From positions 620,001 through 684,000 of the forward strand of contig SJSR01000001.1 in NCBI GenBank assembly GCA_004331795.1: a DNA stretch of 64,000 nucleotides, given 5' to 3'. Shown one piece after another: positions 53,757 through 63,075 of the stretch. Under the pieces are notes generated by a model, which saw only the letters and a program-made list of their open reading frames with translations, ran no database searches and was not told the origin of the DNA. Numbering within the stretch: position 1 is the stretch's first letter; each line of letters opens with the position of its first letter. The position numbers and the translations under genes are program-made. Source of the stretch: Erythrobacteraceae bacterium CFH 75059 (GTDB taxonomy: Bacteria; Pseudomonadota; Alphaproteobacteria; Sphingomonadales; Sphingomonadaceae).

Positions 53757-54761
53757 TCAGTCATCCTCGTCCTCGTAGCCGACCAGCGCCAGCGCCCGGG
53801 CGCGGCGCTGGTGAAGCTGATGCCACCGCAGCAGCGCATCCTCCCGGCCATGGGTGATCCAGGTCTCCGCCGGGTTCACCTCCTCCACCGTCCCGGTCAG
53901 CTCACCCCAGTCGGCGTGATCGGAGATGACCAGCGGCAGCTCGACGTTCTTCTGCCGCGCGCGCTGGCGCACCCGCATCCAGCCTGACGCCATGGCGGTG
54001 ATCGGGTCCGGCAGGCGGCGGCTCCAGCGGTCGTTGAGCGCCGACGGCGGGCAGACGACGACATGCCCGCGCATCGCATCCCTCGGGGTTCCGGCGACAG
54101 GCCTCAGCTCGCCCAGAGGCACGCCAAGCTCCTCGTACAGCCGGCACATCCGCTCCATCGCTCCGTGAAGGTAGACGGGGGCGTCATGACCGGCCCGCCG
54201 CAGCTCGGCGATCAACCGCTGCGCCTTGCCAAGCGCATAGGCGCCCACCAGCACGCAGCGATCGGGCTGGTCGCGGAGCGTGGCCAGCAGCTTGGCGATC
54301 TCGTCCTCGATGGGCGGATGGCAGAAGATGGGCAGGCCGAAGGTCGCCTCGGTGACGAGAATGTCGCACGGCGTCACGGTGAAGGGCGCGCAGGTCGGGT
54401 CGGCGCGGCGCTTGTAGTCGCCGGTGACGATCACCCGCTCGCCGGCATGCTTCAGCAGGATCTGCGCGCTGCCGAGCACATGCCCCGCCGGCAGGAAGGT
54501 CGCGTCCACCCCTCCGCCGAGACGGACCGTCTCGCCATAGGCGACCGGCACGGCGCCCTCGCGGGTGTTGTAGCGCAGGTCCATGATCTCGAGCGTCTCG
54601 GGCGTGGCGACGGTGGTGCCGTGGCCGCCGCGCGCGTGGTCGGCATGGCCATGGGTGACAAGCGCGTGAGGCACGGCCCGCGCGGGATCGATCCACGTGT
54701 CGGCAGGAACGACATGGATGCCCCACGGCTCCGGACGGATCCATGCGAAGTCGGCGGGCAT
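53757..54761 (-). CDS. Ligase-associated DNA exonuclease (metallo-beta-lactamase fold)
   Basis: A 334-residue protein of the SNM1/Artemis-like beta-lactamase fold: ALVTHGHADHARGGHG (HxHxDH), GHVLGSAQILLKHAGERVIV, TGDYKRRADPT and a C-terminal DHADW. Such genes sit beside a ligase and usually a ligase-associated helicase (Lhr type); only the ligase is here. Predicted to trim 3' or 5' ends for ligation. It starts 87 bp from the convergent-side clpA stop, with no terminator seen between. Confidence 0.9.
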   Translation of the reverse strand: MPADFAWIRPEPWGIHVVPADTWIDPARAVPHALVTHGHADHARGGHGTTVATPETLEIMDLRYNTREGAVPVAYGETVRLGGGVDATFLPAGHVLGSAQILLKHAGERVIVTGDYKRRADPTCAPFTVTPCDILVTEATFGLPIFCHPPIEDEIAKLLATLRDQPDRCVLVGAYALGKAQRLIAELRRAGHDAPVYLHGAMERMCRLYEELGVPLGELRPVAGTPRDAMRGHVVVCPPSALNDRWSRRLPDPITAMASGWMRVRQRARQKNVELPLVISDHADWGELTGTVEEVNPAETWITHGREDALLRWHQLHQRRARALALVGYEDEDD

Positions 54762-54848
54762 CGTGTTCAGAACCCTGCCGGCGCGCGAACCGTTCCCGGC
54801 CGCGCACCCGCCCGCCCGACGTCCTTGCGTTTCAGCGGCGAGGATCCC

Positions 54849-57224
54849 TCACTCGTCGGCCGGACCATCCACGACGCTGTCTGGAGCCGCCTCGTCGTCG
54901 TCGAACGTGTCCTCTTCCTCGCGCTTCTGGCGAGCCTTCCGTGCCTTGGGCGGAGCGGGCGTGATCTCGAAGGCGGGCCGATTGTCCCGGACACCGACCC
55001 GCACCTCGCCGCCTTCGGCGAGCTTGCCGAACAGGAGCTCCTCGGCCAGCGGCTGCTTGATCTGTTCCTGGATGAGCCGCGCCATCGGACGTGCCCCGTA
55101 CAGCCGGTCATACCCCCGCTCGCCCAGCCAGTCGCGCGCCTCGCGGTCGAACTGGATGTGCACGTTCTGCTCGGCCAGCTGCAGCTCGAGCTGGAGGATG
55201 AACTTGTCCACCACGCGGGCCACCGTGTCCTTGCCGAGATAGCCGAACGGCACGATGGCATCGAGACGGTTGCGGAACTCGGGGGTGAACATCTGCTTCA
55301 CCGCCTCCTCGCTCGCATCCTCCTTGCTGACGTCGCCGAAGCCGATGCCCTGACGCGCCATGTCGGCGGCGCCGGCATTGGTGGTCATGATCAGGACCAC
55401 GTTGCGGAAGTCCACCGTCTTGCCGTGATGATCGGTCAGCCGTCCGTGGTCCATGACCTGGAGCAGGATGTTGAACAGGTCCGGATGCGCCTTCTCGATT
55501 TCGTCGAGCAGCAGCACGCAATGCGGGTTCTGGTCGACGGCATCGGTCAGCAGACCGCCCTGGTCATAACCGACATAGCCCGGAGGCGCCCCGATCAGCC
55601 GGCTGACCGAGTGCCGCTCCATGTATTCGGACATGTCGAAGCGCTTGAGCTCGATGCCCATGATGGAAGCAAGCTGGCGCGCCACCTCCGTCTTGCCGAC
55701 CCCGGTCGGGCCCGAAAACAGGAACGAGCCGATCGGCTTGTCCGGGTCGCGCAGACCCGCACGGCTGAGCTTCATCGCGGTGGCGAGCTTGGCGACGGCC
55801 GCGTCCTGCCCGAACACGACATGCTTCAGGTCGCGTTCCAGATGCTCGAGCTGCTTCTTGTCGTCGCTCGACACCGACTTGGGAGGAATGCGGGCCATCG
55901 TGGCGATGACCGCCTCGATCTCGCGCGCGGTGATCTTCTTCTTGCGCTTGGAGGGCGGCACCAGCATCTGCATCGCCCCGACCTCGTCGATCACGTCGAT
56001 CGCCTTGTCGGGCAACTTGCGGTCGTTGATGTAGCGCGCCGACAGCTCCACCGCCGTCTTGATCGCGTCCGGGGTGTACTGCACCTTGTGGTGCTCCTCG
56101 AAGGCGGTGCGCAGACCCTTGAGGATCTTCACCGTGTCCTCCACCGTGGGCTCGTTCACGTCGATCTTCTGGAACCGGCGCAGGAGAGCGCGATCCTTCT
56201 CGAAGTGGTTGCGGAACTCCTTGTAGGTGGTCGAGCCGATGCAGCGGATCGCCCCGGACGACAGCGCGGGCTTGAGCAGGTTGGAGGCGTCCATCGCCCC
56301 CCCTGAGGTCGCGCCGGCGCCGATCACGGTGTGGATCTCGTCGATGAACAGCACCGCCTCCGGCATCTTTTCCAGCTCGGAGACGACCTGCTTCAGCCGT
56401 TCCTCGAAATCGCCGCGGTAGCGCGTTCCGGCGAGGAGAGCGCCCATGTCGAGCGAGTAGATCACCGCATCCTGCAGCACCTCGGGCACGTCGCCTTCGA
56501 CGATCTTGCGCGCCAGCCCCTCGGCGATGGCGGTTTTGCCGACCCCGGGATCGCCGACGTAGAGCGGGTTGTTCTTGGACCGGCGGCACAGGATCTGGAT
56601 GGTGCGTTCGACTTCGGCGGTGCGCCCGATCAGCGGGTCGATCTTGCCCGCCTCGGCACGCGCGTTGAGGTTGACGGTGAACTGGTCGAGCGCCGTGTCC
56701 TTGGCCTTCTCGCCGCCGGAACCGGCGCGGTCCTCGGCCGCCGCGTCCTCCGCACCCTGAGGCGGGCGCGCCTGAAGCTGCTTTCCGCCCTTGCCGATGC
56801 CGTGACTGATGAAGCTCACTGCGTCGAGCCGGTTCATGTCCTGCTGCTGCAGAAAGTACACGGCGTAGGAGTCGCGTTCGGAGAACAGCGCCACCAGCAC
56901 GTTGGCGCCCGTCACCGTGTCCTTGCCGGAGGACTGCACATGCAGGATCGCGCGCTGGATGACACGCTGGAACCCGGCCGTGGGCTGAGGGTCCTCGTCA
57001 CTGCCGCTCTGGAGGGCCTGGTACTCTTGGTCGAGATACTGCCGCACCACTTCGCTGAGCTGGGCAAGGTCGACGCCGCAGCCGACCATCACCTGCGCCG
57101 CGTCCTCGTCGTCGATGAGGGCAAGAAGCAGGTGTTCGAGCGTTGCGTATTCGTGCCGGCGCGCTCCGGCATCGTTCAGCGCCGCGTGCAGGGTCTTCTC
57201 GAGGTTCTGGGCAAAACTGGGCAT
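54849..57224 (-). CDS. clpA: ATP-dependent Clp protease ATP-binding subunit ClpA
   Basis: A 791-residue AAA+ unfoldase: N-terminal double-Clp domain (~1-145), D1 with Walker A VGDPGVGKTAIAEGLA and VLFIDEIHTVIGAGA, D2 with FSGPTGVGKTEVARQLA, LLLDEIEKAH and TTNAGAADM. The ClpP-binding loop IGFGD is visible in D2. It feeds ClpP with N-end-rule and other substrates. ATG 57224 chosen over one 18 codons earlier because the conserved PSFAQNLEKTLH starts there. No clpS adjacent. Confidence 0.97.
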   Translation of the reverse strand: MPSFAQNLEKTLHAALNDAGARRHEYATLEHLLLALIDDEDAAQVMVGCGVDLAQLSEVVRQYLDQEYQALQSGSDEDPQPTAGFQRVIQRAILHVQSSGKDTVTGANVLVALFSERDSYAVYFLQQQDMNRLDAVSFISHGIGKGGKQLQARPPQGAEDAAAEDRAGSGGEKAKDTALDQFTVNLNARAEAGKIDPLIGRTAEVERTIQILCRRSKNNPLYVGDPGVGKTAIAEGLARKIVEGDVPEVLQDAVIYSLDMGALLAGTRYRGDFEERLKQVVSELEKMPEAVLFIDEIHTVIGAGATSGGAMDASNLLKPALSSGAIRCIGSTTYKEFRNHFEKDRALLRRFQKIDVNEPTVEDTVKILKGLRTAFEEHHKVQYTPDAIKTAVELSARYINDRKLPDKAIDVIDEVGAMQMLVPPSKRKKKITAREIEAVIATMARIPPKSVSSDDKKQLEHLERDLKHVVFGQDAAVAKLATAMKLSRAGLRDPDKPIGSFLFSGPTGVGKTEVARQLASIMGIELKRFDMSEYMERHSVSRLIGAPPGYVGYDQGGLLTDAVDQNPHCVLLLDEIEKAHPDLFNILLQVMDHGRLTDHHGKTVDFRNVVLIMTTNAGAADMARQGIGFGDVSKEDASEEAVKQMFTPEFRNRLDAIVPFGYLGKDTVARVVDKFILQLELQLAEQNVHIQFDREARDWLGERGYDRLYGARPMARLIQEQIKQPLAEELLFGKLAEGGEVRVGVRDNRPAFEITPAPPKARKARQKREEEDTFDDDEAAPDSVVDGPADE

Positions 57225-57376
57225 CGCGCGATCTCTGCAAGAGTGTCGAACGGCGTAACATTGTGTCGCCAACATCAATGCTAGCGAACGAATCTGACCG
57301 CCGTGTGTATGGTATCGTCAATATGGGGCGGAGCCAGCGGTTTTTCACCTCCCCGCCCGGCAACCTGCGGCGGGTC

Positions 57377-57577
57377 TCAACCGGGAGTGGACCTGAACAG
57401 GGCGTCGGCGGCGCGGCGGTGGCGGCTGGCGGCCTCCCGGTGGCGCGCGGTGCGGGCGATTTCTTCCTGGAGCCGGGCGATCCGGTCGTCGAGTTCGGCG
57501 ACCGACAACGGGGCGAGATCCTCGCTGGCGAGCGCCGTCAGCAGATCGCCACGGTCGCGCAAAGGTTCATCGTCCAT
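57377..57577 (-). CDS. DUF1192 small protein
   Basis: A 66-residue acidic, coiled-coil protein (VAELDDRIARLQEEIARTAR then ALFRSTPG), matching DUF1192. Function unknown; it is found throughout alphaproteobacteria. It lies between clpA and the divergent oxidoreductase, with 152-bp gaps on both sides. Confidence 0.78.
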   Translation of the reverse strand: MDDEPLRDRGDLLTALASEDLAPLSVAELDDRIARLQEEIARTARHREAASRHRRAADALFRSTPG

Positions 57578-57728
57578 CCGTCGCTCCTGCAGCCGGGGTT
57601 CGGCTCCCCGTGATCGGCACGCAAGCGATCGCAGGCGCGGCACCTTGCTGTCAACTGACCGCCCCGTTAGGAGCACCCGCCCGGCGCATGCGCATGGGTA
57701 CGCGAACGGTGGCGGGCGAGGGGGAACA

Positions 57729-58733
57729 ATGGCACAGTTGCCAGAGATGATGCGGGCGGTCGTCTGCGACGCGGCCGGAGGACCGGAAGTGCTTGCCGTG
57801 CGCACTCTTCCCGTCCCTGACATCGGCGCCGAGGAGGTTCTGATCCGCACCGCCTTTGCCGGGGTCAACCGTCCGGACGTCCTTCAGCGGCAAGGGCTGT
57901 ATCCACCGCCCCCCGGCGCATCTCCCGTCCTTGGCCTTGAGGTGTCCGGAACGGTGATGGCCGCCGGGGACGCGGCCCCGGCCGAATTGGTCGGGCAGGA
58001 GGTCTGCGCGCTCGTCAGCGGGGGCGGTTACGCCGAGTACACCGTCGCCTATGCGCGCCACTGCCTGCCGCTGTCCGACAGGTTCGGCCTGTGCGAGGCG
58101 GCTGCGGTTCCGGAAACCCTGTTCACCGTCTGGCACAACGTGTTCGAACGGGGCTGGGCGAGGCCCGGCGAGACCCTTCTGGTGCATGGCGGCACCAGCG
58201 GGATCGGCACCATGGCGACGCTTCTCGGCAAGGCTTTCGGGCTGCAGGTCGTGACCACCGCGGGAAGCGCCGCCAAATGCGCGGCCAGCCGCGACTGCGG
58301 CGCCGATCTGGCCGTCAACTACCGCGAGGAGGATTTCGTCGAGGCGGTGCTCGCCTTCACCGACGGGGCCGGAGCCGATCTCGTGCTGGACATGGTGGGC
58401 GGCGACTACCTGCCGCGCAACCTGCGGTGTCTCGCCGTGGACGGGCGCCATGTGTCGATCGCCGTGCTCGGCGGCGCGGAGGCGAGCCTCAATCTGGCGC
58501 GGCTGATGATGCGGCGGCACACGCTGACCGGATCGACCCTGCGCGCCCGCTCGGACACGTTCAAGGCGCTGCTCGCGGACGAAATCGCCGTCAACGTCTG
58601 GCCGCTGTTCACGGACGGGGTGCTCGCGCCGGTGATGGACCGCACCTTCGCGCTCGAGGACGTCGCCGCAGCGCACGCCCGTATGGAAGCGGGCGAGCAC
58701 GTGGGCAAGATCGTGCTCCGTGTCGCCGGCTGA
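57729..58733 (+). CDS. NAD(P)H-quinone oxidoreductase (PIG3 family)
   Basis: A 334-residue zinc-free medium-chain dehydrogenase: AGVNRPDVLQRQGLYPPPPG at the N-terminus, the cofactor loop LLVHGGTSGIGTMATLLGKA, YVGG-like nucleotide region, and GEHVGKIVLRV at the end. PIG3-type enzymes reduce quinones with NADPH. Divergent from the DUF1192 gene. Confidence 0.92.
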   Translation: MAQLPEMMRAVVCDAAGGPEVLAVRTLPVPDIGAEEVLIRTAFAGVNRPDVLQRQGLYPPPPGASPVLGLEVSGTVMAAGDAAPAELVGQEVCALVSGGGYAEYTVAYARHCLPLSDRFGLCEAAAVPETLFTVWHNVFERGWARPGETLLVHGGTSGIGTMATLLGKAFGLQVVTTAGSAAKCAASRDCGADLAVNYREEDFVEAVLAFTDGAGADLVLDMVGGDYLPRNLRCLAVDGRHVSIAVLGGAEASLNLARLMMRRHTLTGSTLRARSDTFKALLADEIAVNVWPLFTDGVLAPVMDRTFALEDVAAAHARMEAGEHVGKIVLRVAG

Positions 58734-58892
58734 ACCGTCCGCCTGCAGGGGATGCGGCACGCCGCCGCATCGCCGGCACGTCAGGCTCCCGGCTTGCCCT
58801 GCCGCCGCAAGCGGCGTATGACGGGGAACAGAGGCCGCTCCGCGAGGGGCGGCCGTTGCTGTTTTTGTTCCTGACCGCAGGCGATCCGAACC

Positions 58893-59594
58893 ATGGCCGA
58901 TCAACCCACACCGCTGATGCCGCATGCCACCGCCACCTGGCTGGTCGACAACACCGGGCTGACCTTCGAGCAGATTGCGGACTTCTGCGGACTGCACATC
59001 CTCGAGGTGCAGGCGATGGCCGACGACCTGGCCGGCAGCAAGTATATCGGCCGCGATCCGGTCCACGCCGGCGAACTCAGCCAGGAGGAGATCGAGCGCG
59101 GACAGAACGATCCGTCCTACCGCCTGCGGATGCAGCGGGCCCCTGTCGCGGTGAGCCGGACCAAGGGGCCGCGCTACACTCCGGTGTCGAAGCGGCAGGA
59201 CAAGCCCGACGGCATCGCGTGGCTGCTGCGCAACTACCCCGAGATGAGTGACGCCCAGATCGGCAAGCTGATCGGCACCACCCGCACCACCATCGCCGCC
59301 CTGCGCGACCGCAGCCACTGGAACATGGCCAACATCCAGCCCAAGGATCCGGTGACGCTGGGTCTGTGCTCTCAGCGCGAACTGGACGCCGCGGTCGCCA
59401 AGATCGTGCGGACCGATCCTGAATCAGAGGGCGATGCCGGCGATGTTCAGGGCGACGAGCGTCAGCGTCTGATCCGCGAGCTGCGGGCCGAGCGCGAGGC
59501 GGCGGGTCAGGCCGCCTCCGAAGCGGCGCAGGAAGCGGAAGCGGCGGCGTGGCTTGCCAGCAGGCGGGCGTCGGCCGCGGACGAGGGCGCCTGA
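58893..59594 (+). CDS. trcR: Cell-cycle transcriptional regulator TrcR (DUF1013)
   Basis: A 233-residue protein with the DUF1013 pattern: MPHATATWLVDNTGLTFEQI, FCGLHILEVQAMAD, and IAWLLRNYPEMSDAQIGKLI with a helix-turn-helix (GTTRTTIAALRDRSHWN). A C-terminal Ala/Glu-rich tail (~190-233) is predicted coiled coil. In alphaproteobacteria the family is a predicted or known regulator tied to the cell cycle; targets unknown. Confidence 0.88.
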   Translation: MADQPTPLMPHATATWLVDNTGLTFEQIADFCGLHILEVQAMADDLAGSKYIGRDPVHAGELSQEEIERGQNDPSYRLRMQRAPVAVSRTKGPRYTPVSKRQDKPDGIAWLLRNYPEMSDAQIGKLIGTTRTTIAALRDRSHWNMANIQPKDPVTLGLCSQRELDAAVAKIVRTDPESEGDAGDVQGDERQRLIRELRAEREAAGQAASEAAQEAEAAAWLASRRASAADEGA

Positions 59595-59675
59595 CGCCCG
59601 CACAGCCGTGCCCACGGGCGCTTTTGTCGCCGCTGCCCTTGCCCTTGCGCCTGCTTCCATGGCACCACCGGGTGC

Positions 59676-61385
59676 ATGGAGCCTCAGAAAACCGCTTTTC
59701 CGGCGCACCCGGCCGCCTCGCGCGCGGTGTATCACCACCCCGGAAGCTGGGACCGCCCGATCCCGGTCGCCACGCTGCCGGATGTCTTCGCCACGGCGGC
59801 TGCGGCCCATGGCGAACGCGCGCTTGTCGAGTTCATGGGCGCGCGCTCCAGCTATGCCGCTCTGCACCGGGAAGCGCGCCGGTTCGCGGCCGGTCTGAGG
59901 GCGGCGGGCGTCTCCCGCGGGGACCGGGTCGGTCTGTTCCTGCCCAACGTGCCGATCTACGTCGCCGCCTATTACGGCGCGATGATGGCGGGCGCGGTGG
60001 TCGTCAACTTCTCGCCGCTCTACAGCGTGGAGGAACTGGCGGCGCAGGTGGAGGACTCCGGCACGCGGCTGCTGGTGACGCTCGATGTGGCCGCCCTGCT
60101 GCCGACGGCGGTGCGCGTCCTCGACAGCTCCGCGCTCGAGGGGCTCGTCGTCGGCCGGCTGGCCGATGCGCTGCCACGGGTGCAGGGCTGGTTGCTGAAG
60201 CGGCTCGGGCGCAAGCGTCTTGCTCCCGTACCCGCGCGCGCCGACATCACGGTCTGGCACGATTTCGTCGGCGACGATGCTGACTTTCAGCCCGCTGCCC
60301 TCGCGCCGAACGACCTTGCCCTGCTTCAGTACACCGGCGGCACGACCGGGCGGCCCAAGGGCGCGATGCTGACTCATGCGAACCTCACGGCCAACGCCTA
60401 TCAGGTCAATGCCATCGATCCGTTCGACCGGAACCGCCCGGACGTGATCGTCGGCGGCCTTCCCCTGTTTCACGTGTTCGCCAACACCTGTGTTCTCAAC
60501 CGCACGGTGGTCAGCGGCGGCACGATCGTGATGCTGGCCCGCTTCTCCGCGGCCGATGCCCTCAAGATCATCGAGACGCACCGCCCGACGTCCTTTCCCG
60601 GCGTGCCGACGATGTATCAGGCCATGCTGGACGAGCGGCGGGCGCTGGGCACCGATTTCTCGTCGCTCGAAATCTGCGTCTCGGGCGGCGCGCCCCTGCC
60701 CGAACGCCTGGCACAGCGCTTCGAGGCGCTGTCGGGCGTGCCCTTGGTGGAGGGCTATGGCCTGACAGAAAGCGCAGGGGTGGTGTCGGCCAATCCGTAT
60801 CGCGGCAATCGCAAGCAGGGAACGATCGGGCAGCTTCTTCCCCAGACCCGCGTCATCCTGCTCGACAAGGAGGATCCGGCGAAGCTCGCGCCGCATGGCG
60901 AGCCGGGCGAACTGGCGGTGTGCGGACCTCAGGTGATGCGGGGGTACTGGAACCGCCCGGACAGTCACGCGGCGACCTTCGCCCGGCACTTCGACGAGGA
61001 CTGGCTGCGCACCGGCGACATCGCCACCATCGACGATGACGGGTTCCTTGCCATCGTCGACCGGGCCAAGGACATGATCGCCGTCAGCGGCTTCAAGGTC
61101 TTCCCCAGCCAGATCGAGGACGTGCTGATGCGGCACCCGGCGGTCAAGGAGGCGCTGGTCATCGGTGTGCCGGACCCGCGCAGCGGCGAAGTCCCGCGCG
61201 CGTTCGTCAGCCTCGAAACCGGCCATGGGGGGATCACCGGCGCCGACCTCGCCGCCTGGCTGAACACGCGCGTGGGCAAGCACGAGCGCGTGCGGGATGT
61301 CGAAGTGCGGCCTTCCCTGCCCAAGACGATGATCGGCAAGCTCGACCGCAAGGCCCTGCGGGCCGATGTCGGCGTCGCGGGCTGA
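59676..61385 (+). CDS. fadD: Long-chain-fatty-acid-CoA ligase
   Basis: A 569-residue ANL-superfamily ligase: AMP/ATP motif LLQYTGGTTGRPKGAMLTHA, LVEGYGLTESAGVVSANPYR, LRTGDIATIDDDGF, and FKVFPSQIEDVLMRHPAVKE, ending with PKTMIGKLDRKALR (catalytic Lys). It activates fatty acids to acyl-CoA at the inner membrane; exact chain length unknown. Stop overlaps the nadD start by 20 bp. Confidence 0.93.
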   Translation: MEPQKTAFPAHPAASRAVYHHPGSWDRPIPVATLPDVFATAAAAHGERALVEFMGARSSYAALHREARRFAAGLRAAGVSRGDRVGLFLPNVPIYVAAYYGAMMAGAVVVNFSPLYSVEELAAQVEDSGTRLLVTLDVAALLPTAVRVLDSSALEGLVVGRLADALPRVQGWLLKRLGRKRLAPVPARADITVWHDFVGDDADFQPAALAPNDLALLQYTGGTTGRPKGAMLTHANLTANAYQVNAIDPFDRNRPDVIVGGLPLFHVFANTCVLNRTVVSGGTIVMLARFSAADALKIIETHRPTSFPGVPTMYQAMLDERRALGTDFSSLEICVSGGAPLPERLAQRFEALSGVPLVEGYGLTESAGVVSANPYRGNRKQGTIGQLLPQTRVILLDKEDPAKLAPHGEPGELAVCGPQVMRGYWNRPDSHAATFARHFDEDWLRTGDIATIDDDGFLAIVDRAKDMIAVSGFKVFPSQIEDVLMRHPAVKEALVIGVPDPRSGEVPRAFVSLETGHGGITGADLAAWLNTRVGKHERVRDVEVRPSLPKTMIGKLDRKALRADVGVAG

Positions 61386-62058
61386 TCGCGGCCGAACGGA
61401 CAGACCCCTGCGCGCCCGCACGGTCGGTCTCCTCGGGGGAAGCTTCAACCCCGCCCATGGCGGGCACCGCCGCATCAGCCTGGCCGTTCTCGCGGCGCTC
61501 GATCTCGCCGAGGTGTGGTGGCTCGTGTCGCCGGGCAATCCGCTGAAGGAGGCAGAAGGCATGGCCCCGCTCGCCGCCCGCGTCGCGAGCGCACGGCGCG
61601 TCGCGCGGCGGGCGCCCATCCGCGTGACCGCGATCGAGCGGGAGTTCGGCACGCGCTACACGGCGGACACGCTGCGAAAGCTGCTGCGCCGCTGGCCGCG
61701 CATCCGCTTTGTCTGGATCATGGGCGCCGACAATCTGGCGCAATTCCACCGCTGGAAGGACTGGCGCTGGATCGCCCGCACCGTGCCGATTGCGGTAGTG
61801 TCCCGGCCCGGTTACAACAGGCGGGCCATTGCCGGTCCCGCGATGGCCCGCCTGCGGCGCTGCCGTGTCGACGCCGCCCGGTTTCGCGAGGGACGGAGGA
61901 GTGCACCGGCGCTGATCCTGCTGAGCTTCATGGCCGATCACCGCTCCGCCACGGCGCTGCGCGGGCGCGATCCCGACTGGGCCGATGCCCATGCCTGCGC
62001 CCGGATCCGCGACGCGGTGACGCGGCGGATCGTGTCCGGCCGGGCAGGAACGCGTTGA
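61366..62058 (+). CDS. nadD: Nicotinate-nucleotide adenylyltransferase
   Basis: A 230-residue nucleotidyltransferase: VGLLGGSFNPAHGGHRRISL, FGTRYTADTLRKLL, FVWIMGADNLAQFHRWKDWR, and the late SATALRGRD, corresponding to the SxTxIR ATP-phosphate motif. It makes NaAD in NAD synthesis. It begins within fadD (20-bp overlap) and starts the nadD-rsfS-rlmH-envC series typical of the class. Confidence 0.94.
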   Translation: MSASRADRGRTDRPLRARTVGLLGGSFNPAHGGHRRISLAVLAALDLAEVWWLVSPGNPLKEAEGMAPLAARVASARRVARRAPIRVTAIEREFGTRYTADTLRKLLRRWPRIRFVWIMGADNLAQFHRWKDWRWIARTVPIAVVSRPGYNRRAIAGPAMARLRRCRVDAARFREGRRSAPALILLSFMADHRSATALRGRDPDWADAHACARIRDAVTRRIVSGRAGTR

Positions 62059-62121
62059 AAGTGCAATGCACCCGCCCCAGCTTCGCTTTCGCCCCCCTGC
62101 ACAGGAGAACACACCTTTCCC

Positions 62122-62553
62122 ATGACCCAGCCTCTGCCCCACGCGGCAACCGGCTCCGCTGACATGACGGCCGGCACCCGACCCGGTGACGCAGGGGACG
62201 CCGCCGCGCCGCTGTTGCAGCTGGTCCTTGCCAGTCTCGACGACGATCAGGCGCAGGAGGTCGTCACCATTGCCCTGGCCGGCAAGAGCTCGGTGGCGGA
62301 CCACATGGTGATCGCTTCGGGCCGGTCGACCCGGCAGGTCGCGGCGATGGCGCAGAAACTGGCCGAACGGATCAAGCAGCACGGTTTCGGTCCCGTCCGC
62401 CTCGAAGGGCTGCCGGCGGCGGACTGGGTGCTGCTCGACGCCGGAGACGTGGTCGTGCACCTGTTCCGCCCCGAGGTGCGCAGCTTCTACAATCTGGAGC
62501 GCATGTGGTCGCTTGGCGATCCGGCGGCAGCGTCCGGAGCCGGGCAGGCCTGA
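62122..62553 (+). CDS. rsfS: Ribosome silencing factor RsfS
   Basis: A 143-residue RsfS/Iojap protein (core ~30-130: VVTIALAGKSSVADHMVIAS, EGLPAADWVLLDAGDVVVHL, VRSFYNLERMW). It binds L14 and blocks 30S joining under starvation. It lies 63 bp after nadD and 60 bp before rlmH. Confidence 0.95.
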   Translation: MTQPLPHAATGSADMTAGTRPGDAGDAAAPLLQLVLASLDDDQAQEVVTIALAGKSSVADHMVIASGRSTRQVAAMAQKLAERIKQHGFGPVRLEGLPAADWVLLDAGDVVVHLFRPEVRSFYNLERMWSLGDPAAASGAGQA

Positions 62554-62613
62554 CGAGGGCACCGGCGCCGGCACGGCGTTGCCCTGAGCCCGGCGCTGCG
62601 GCACAAGCGCATC

Positions 62614-63039
62614 ATGCTGCTTCACGTGGTCGCGCGCGGCAAGATCGGCCAGTCGCCCGAGGGGGAACTGGTGGCCCGCTATGCCCGGCGCATTGCTTGG
62701 CCGCTCCAGCTGACGGAACTGCCCGATGCGGGCGGGCGGGTGCCGCCATTCGCCGCGACTCCGGCCCGGCTGGTGCTGCTCGACGAGCGGGGCACTGCGC
62801 TCGCCTCGACGCAGCTGGCGGGGCACCTCGACCGATGGCGCAGCGACGGCGTGCGCGAGGCGCGCTTCGTCATTGGCGCGGCCGACGGGCACACGCGCAC
62901 GGAACGCGAGCAGGCGGACCTGCTGCTCGCGTTCGGTCCGGCGACCTGGCCGCATCTTCTGGCTCGCGCGATGCTCCTCGAACAGCTCTACCGGGCCACG
63001 GCCATTCTTGCCGGCCACCCCTATCACCGGGCGGGCTGA
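62614..63039 (+). CDS. rlmH: 23S rRNA (pseudouridine1915-N3)-methyltransferase RlmH
   Basis: A 141-residue SPOUT methyltransferase with FVIGAADGHTRTEREQADLL, TWPHLLARAMLLEQLYRATA and the terminal AGHPYHR, all near canonical. It methylates pseudouridine 1915 in helix 69. Precedes envC by 36 bp. Confidence 0.96.
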   Translation: MLLHVVARGKIGQSPEGELVARYARRIAWPLQLTELPDAGGRVPPFAATPARLVLLDERGTALASTQLAGHLDRWRSDGVREARFVIGAADGHTRTEREQADLLLAFGPATWPHLLARAMLLEQLYRATAILAGHPYHRAG

Positions 63040-63075
63040 GCGGTGGGAGGCGCCACTTGGCGACGTCCTGGCGTC

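Noticed and set aside
54063-56306. 747-aa plus-strand frame opposite clpA and the exonuclease gene
   Set aside because: Antisense shadow across two well-identified genes.
60466-60481. parS-like TGTTTCACGTGTTCGC in the acyl-CoA ligase gene
   Set aside because: Only the left half-site matches; the right arm deviates at most positions, and it encodes the ordinary LFHVF stretch of the ligase.
62618-62633. parS-like TGCTTCACGTGGTCGC at the rlmH start
   Set aside because: Too many mismatches outside the central CACGTG, and far from the other sites.
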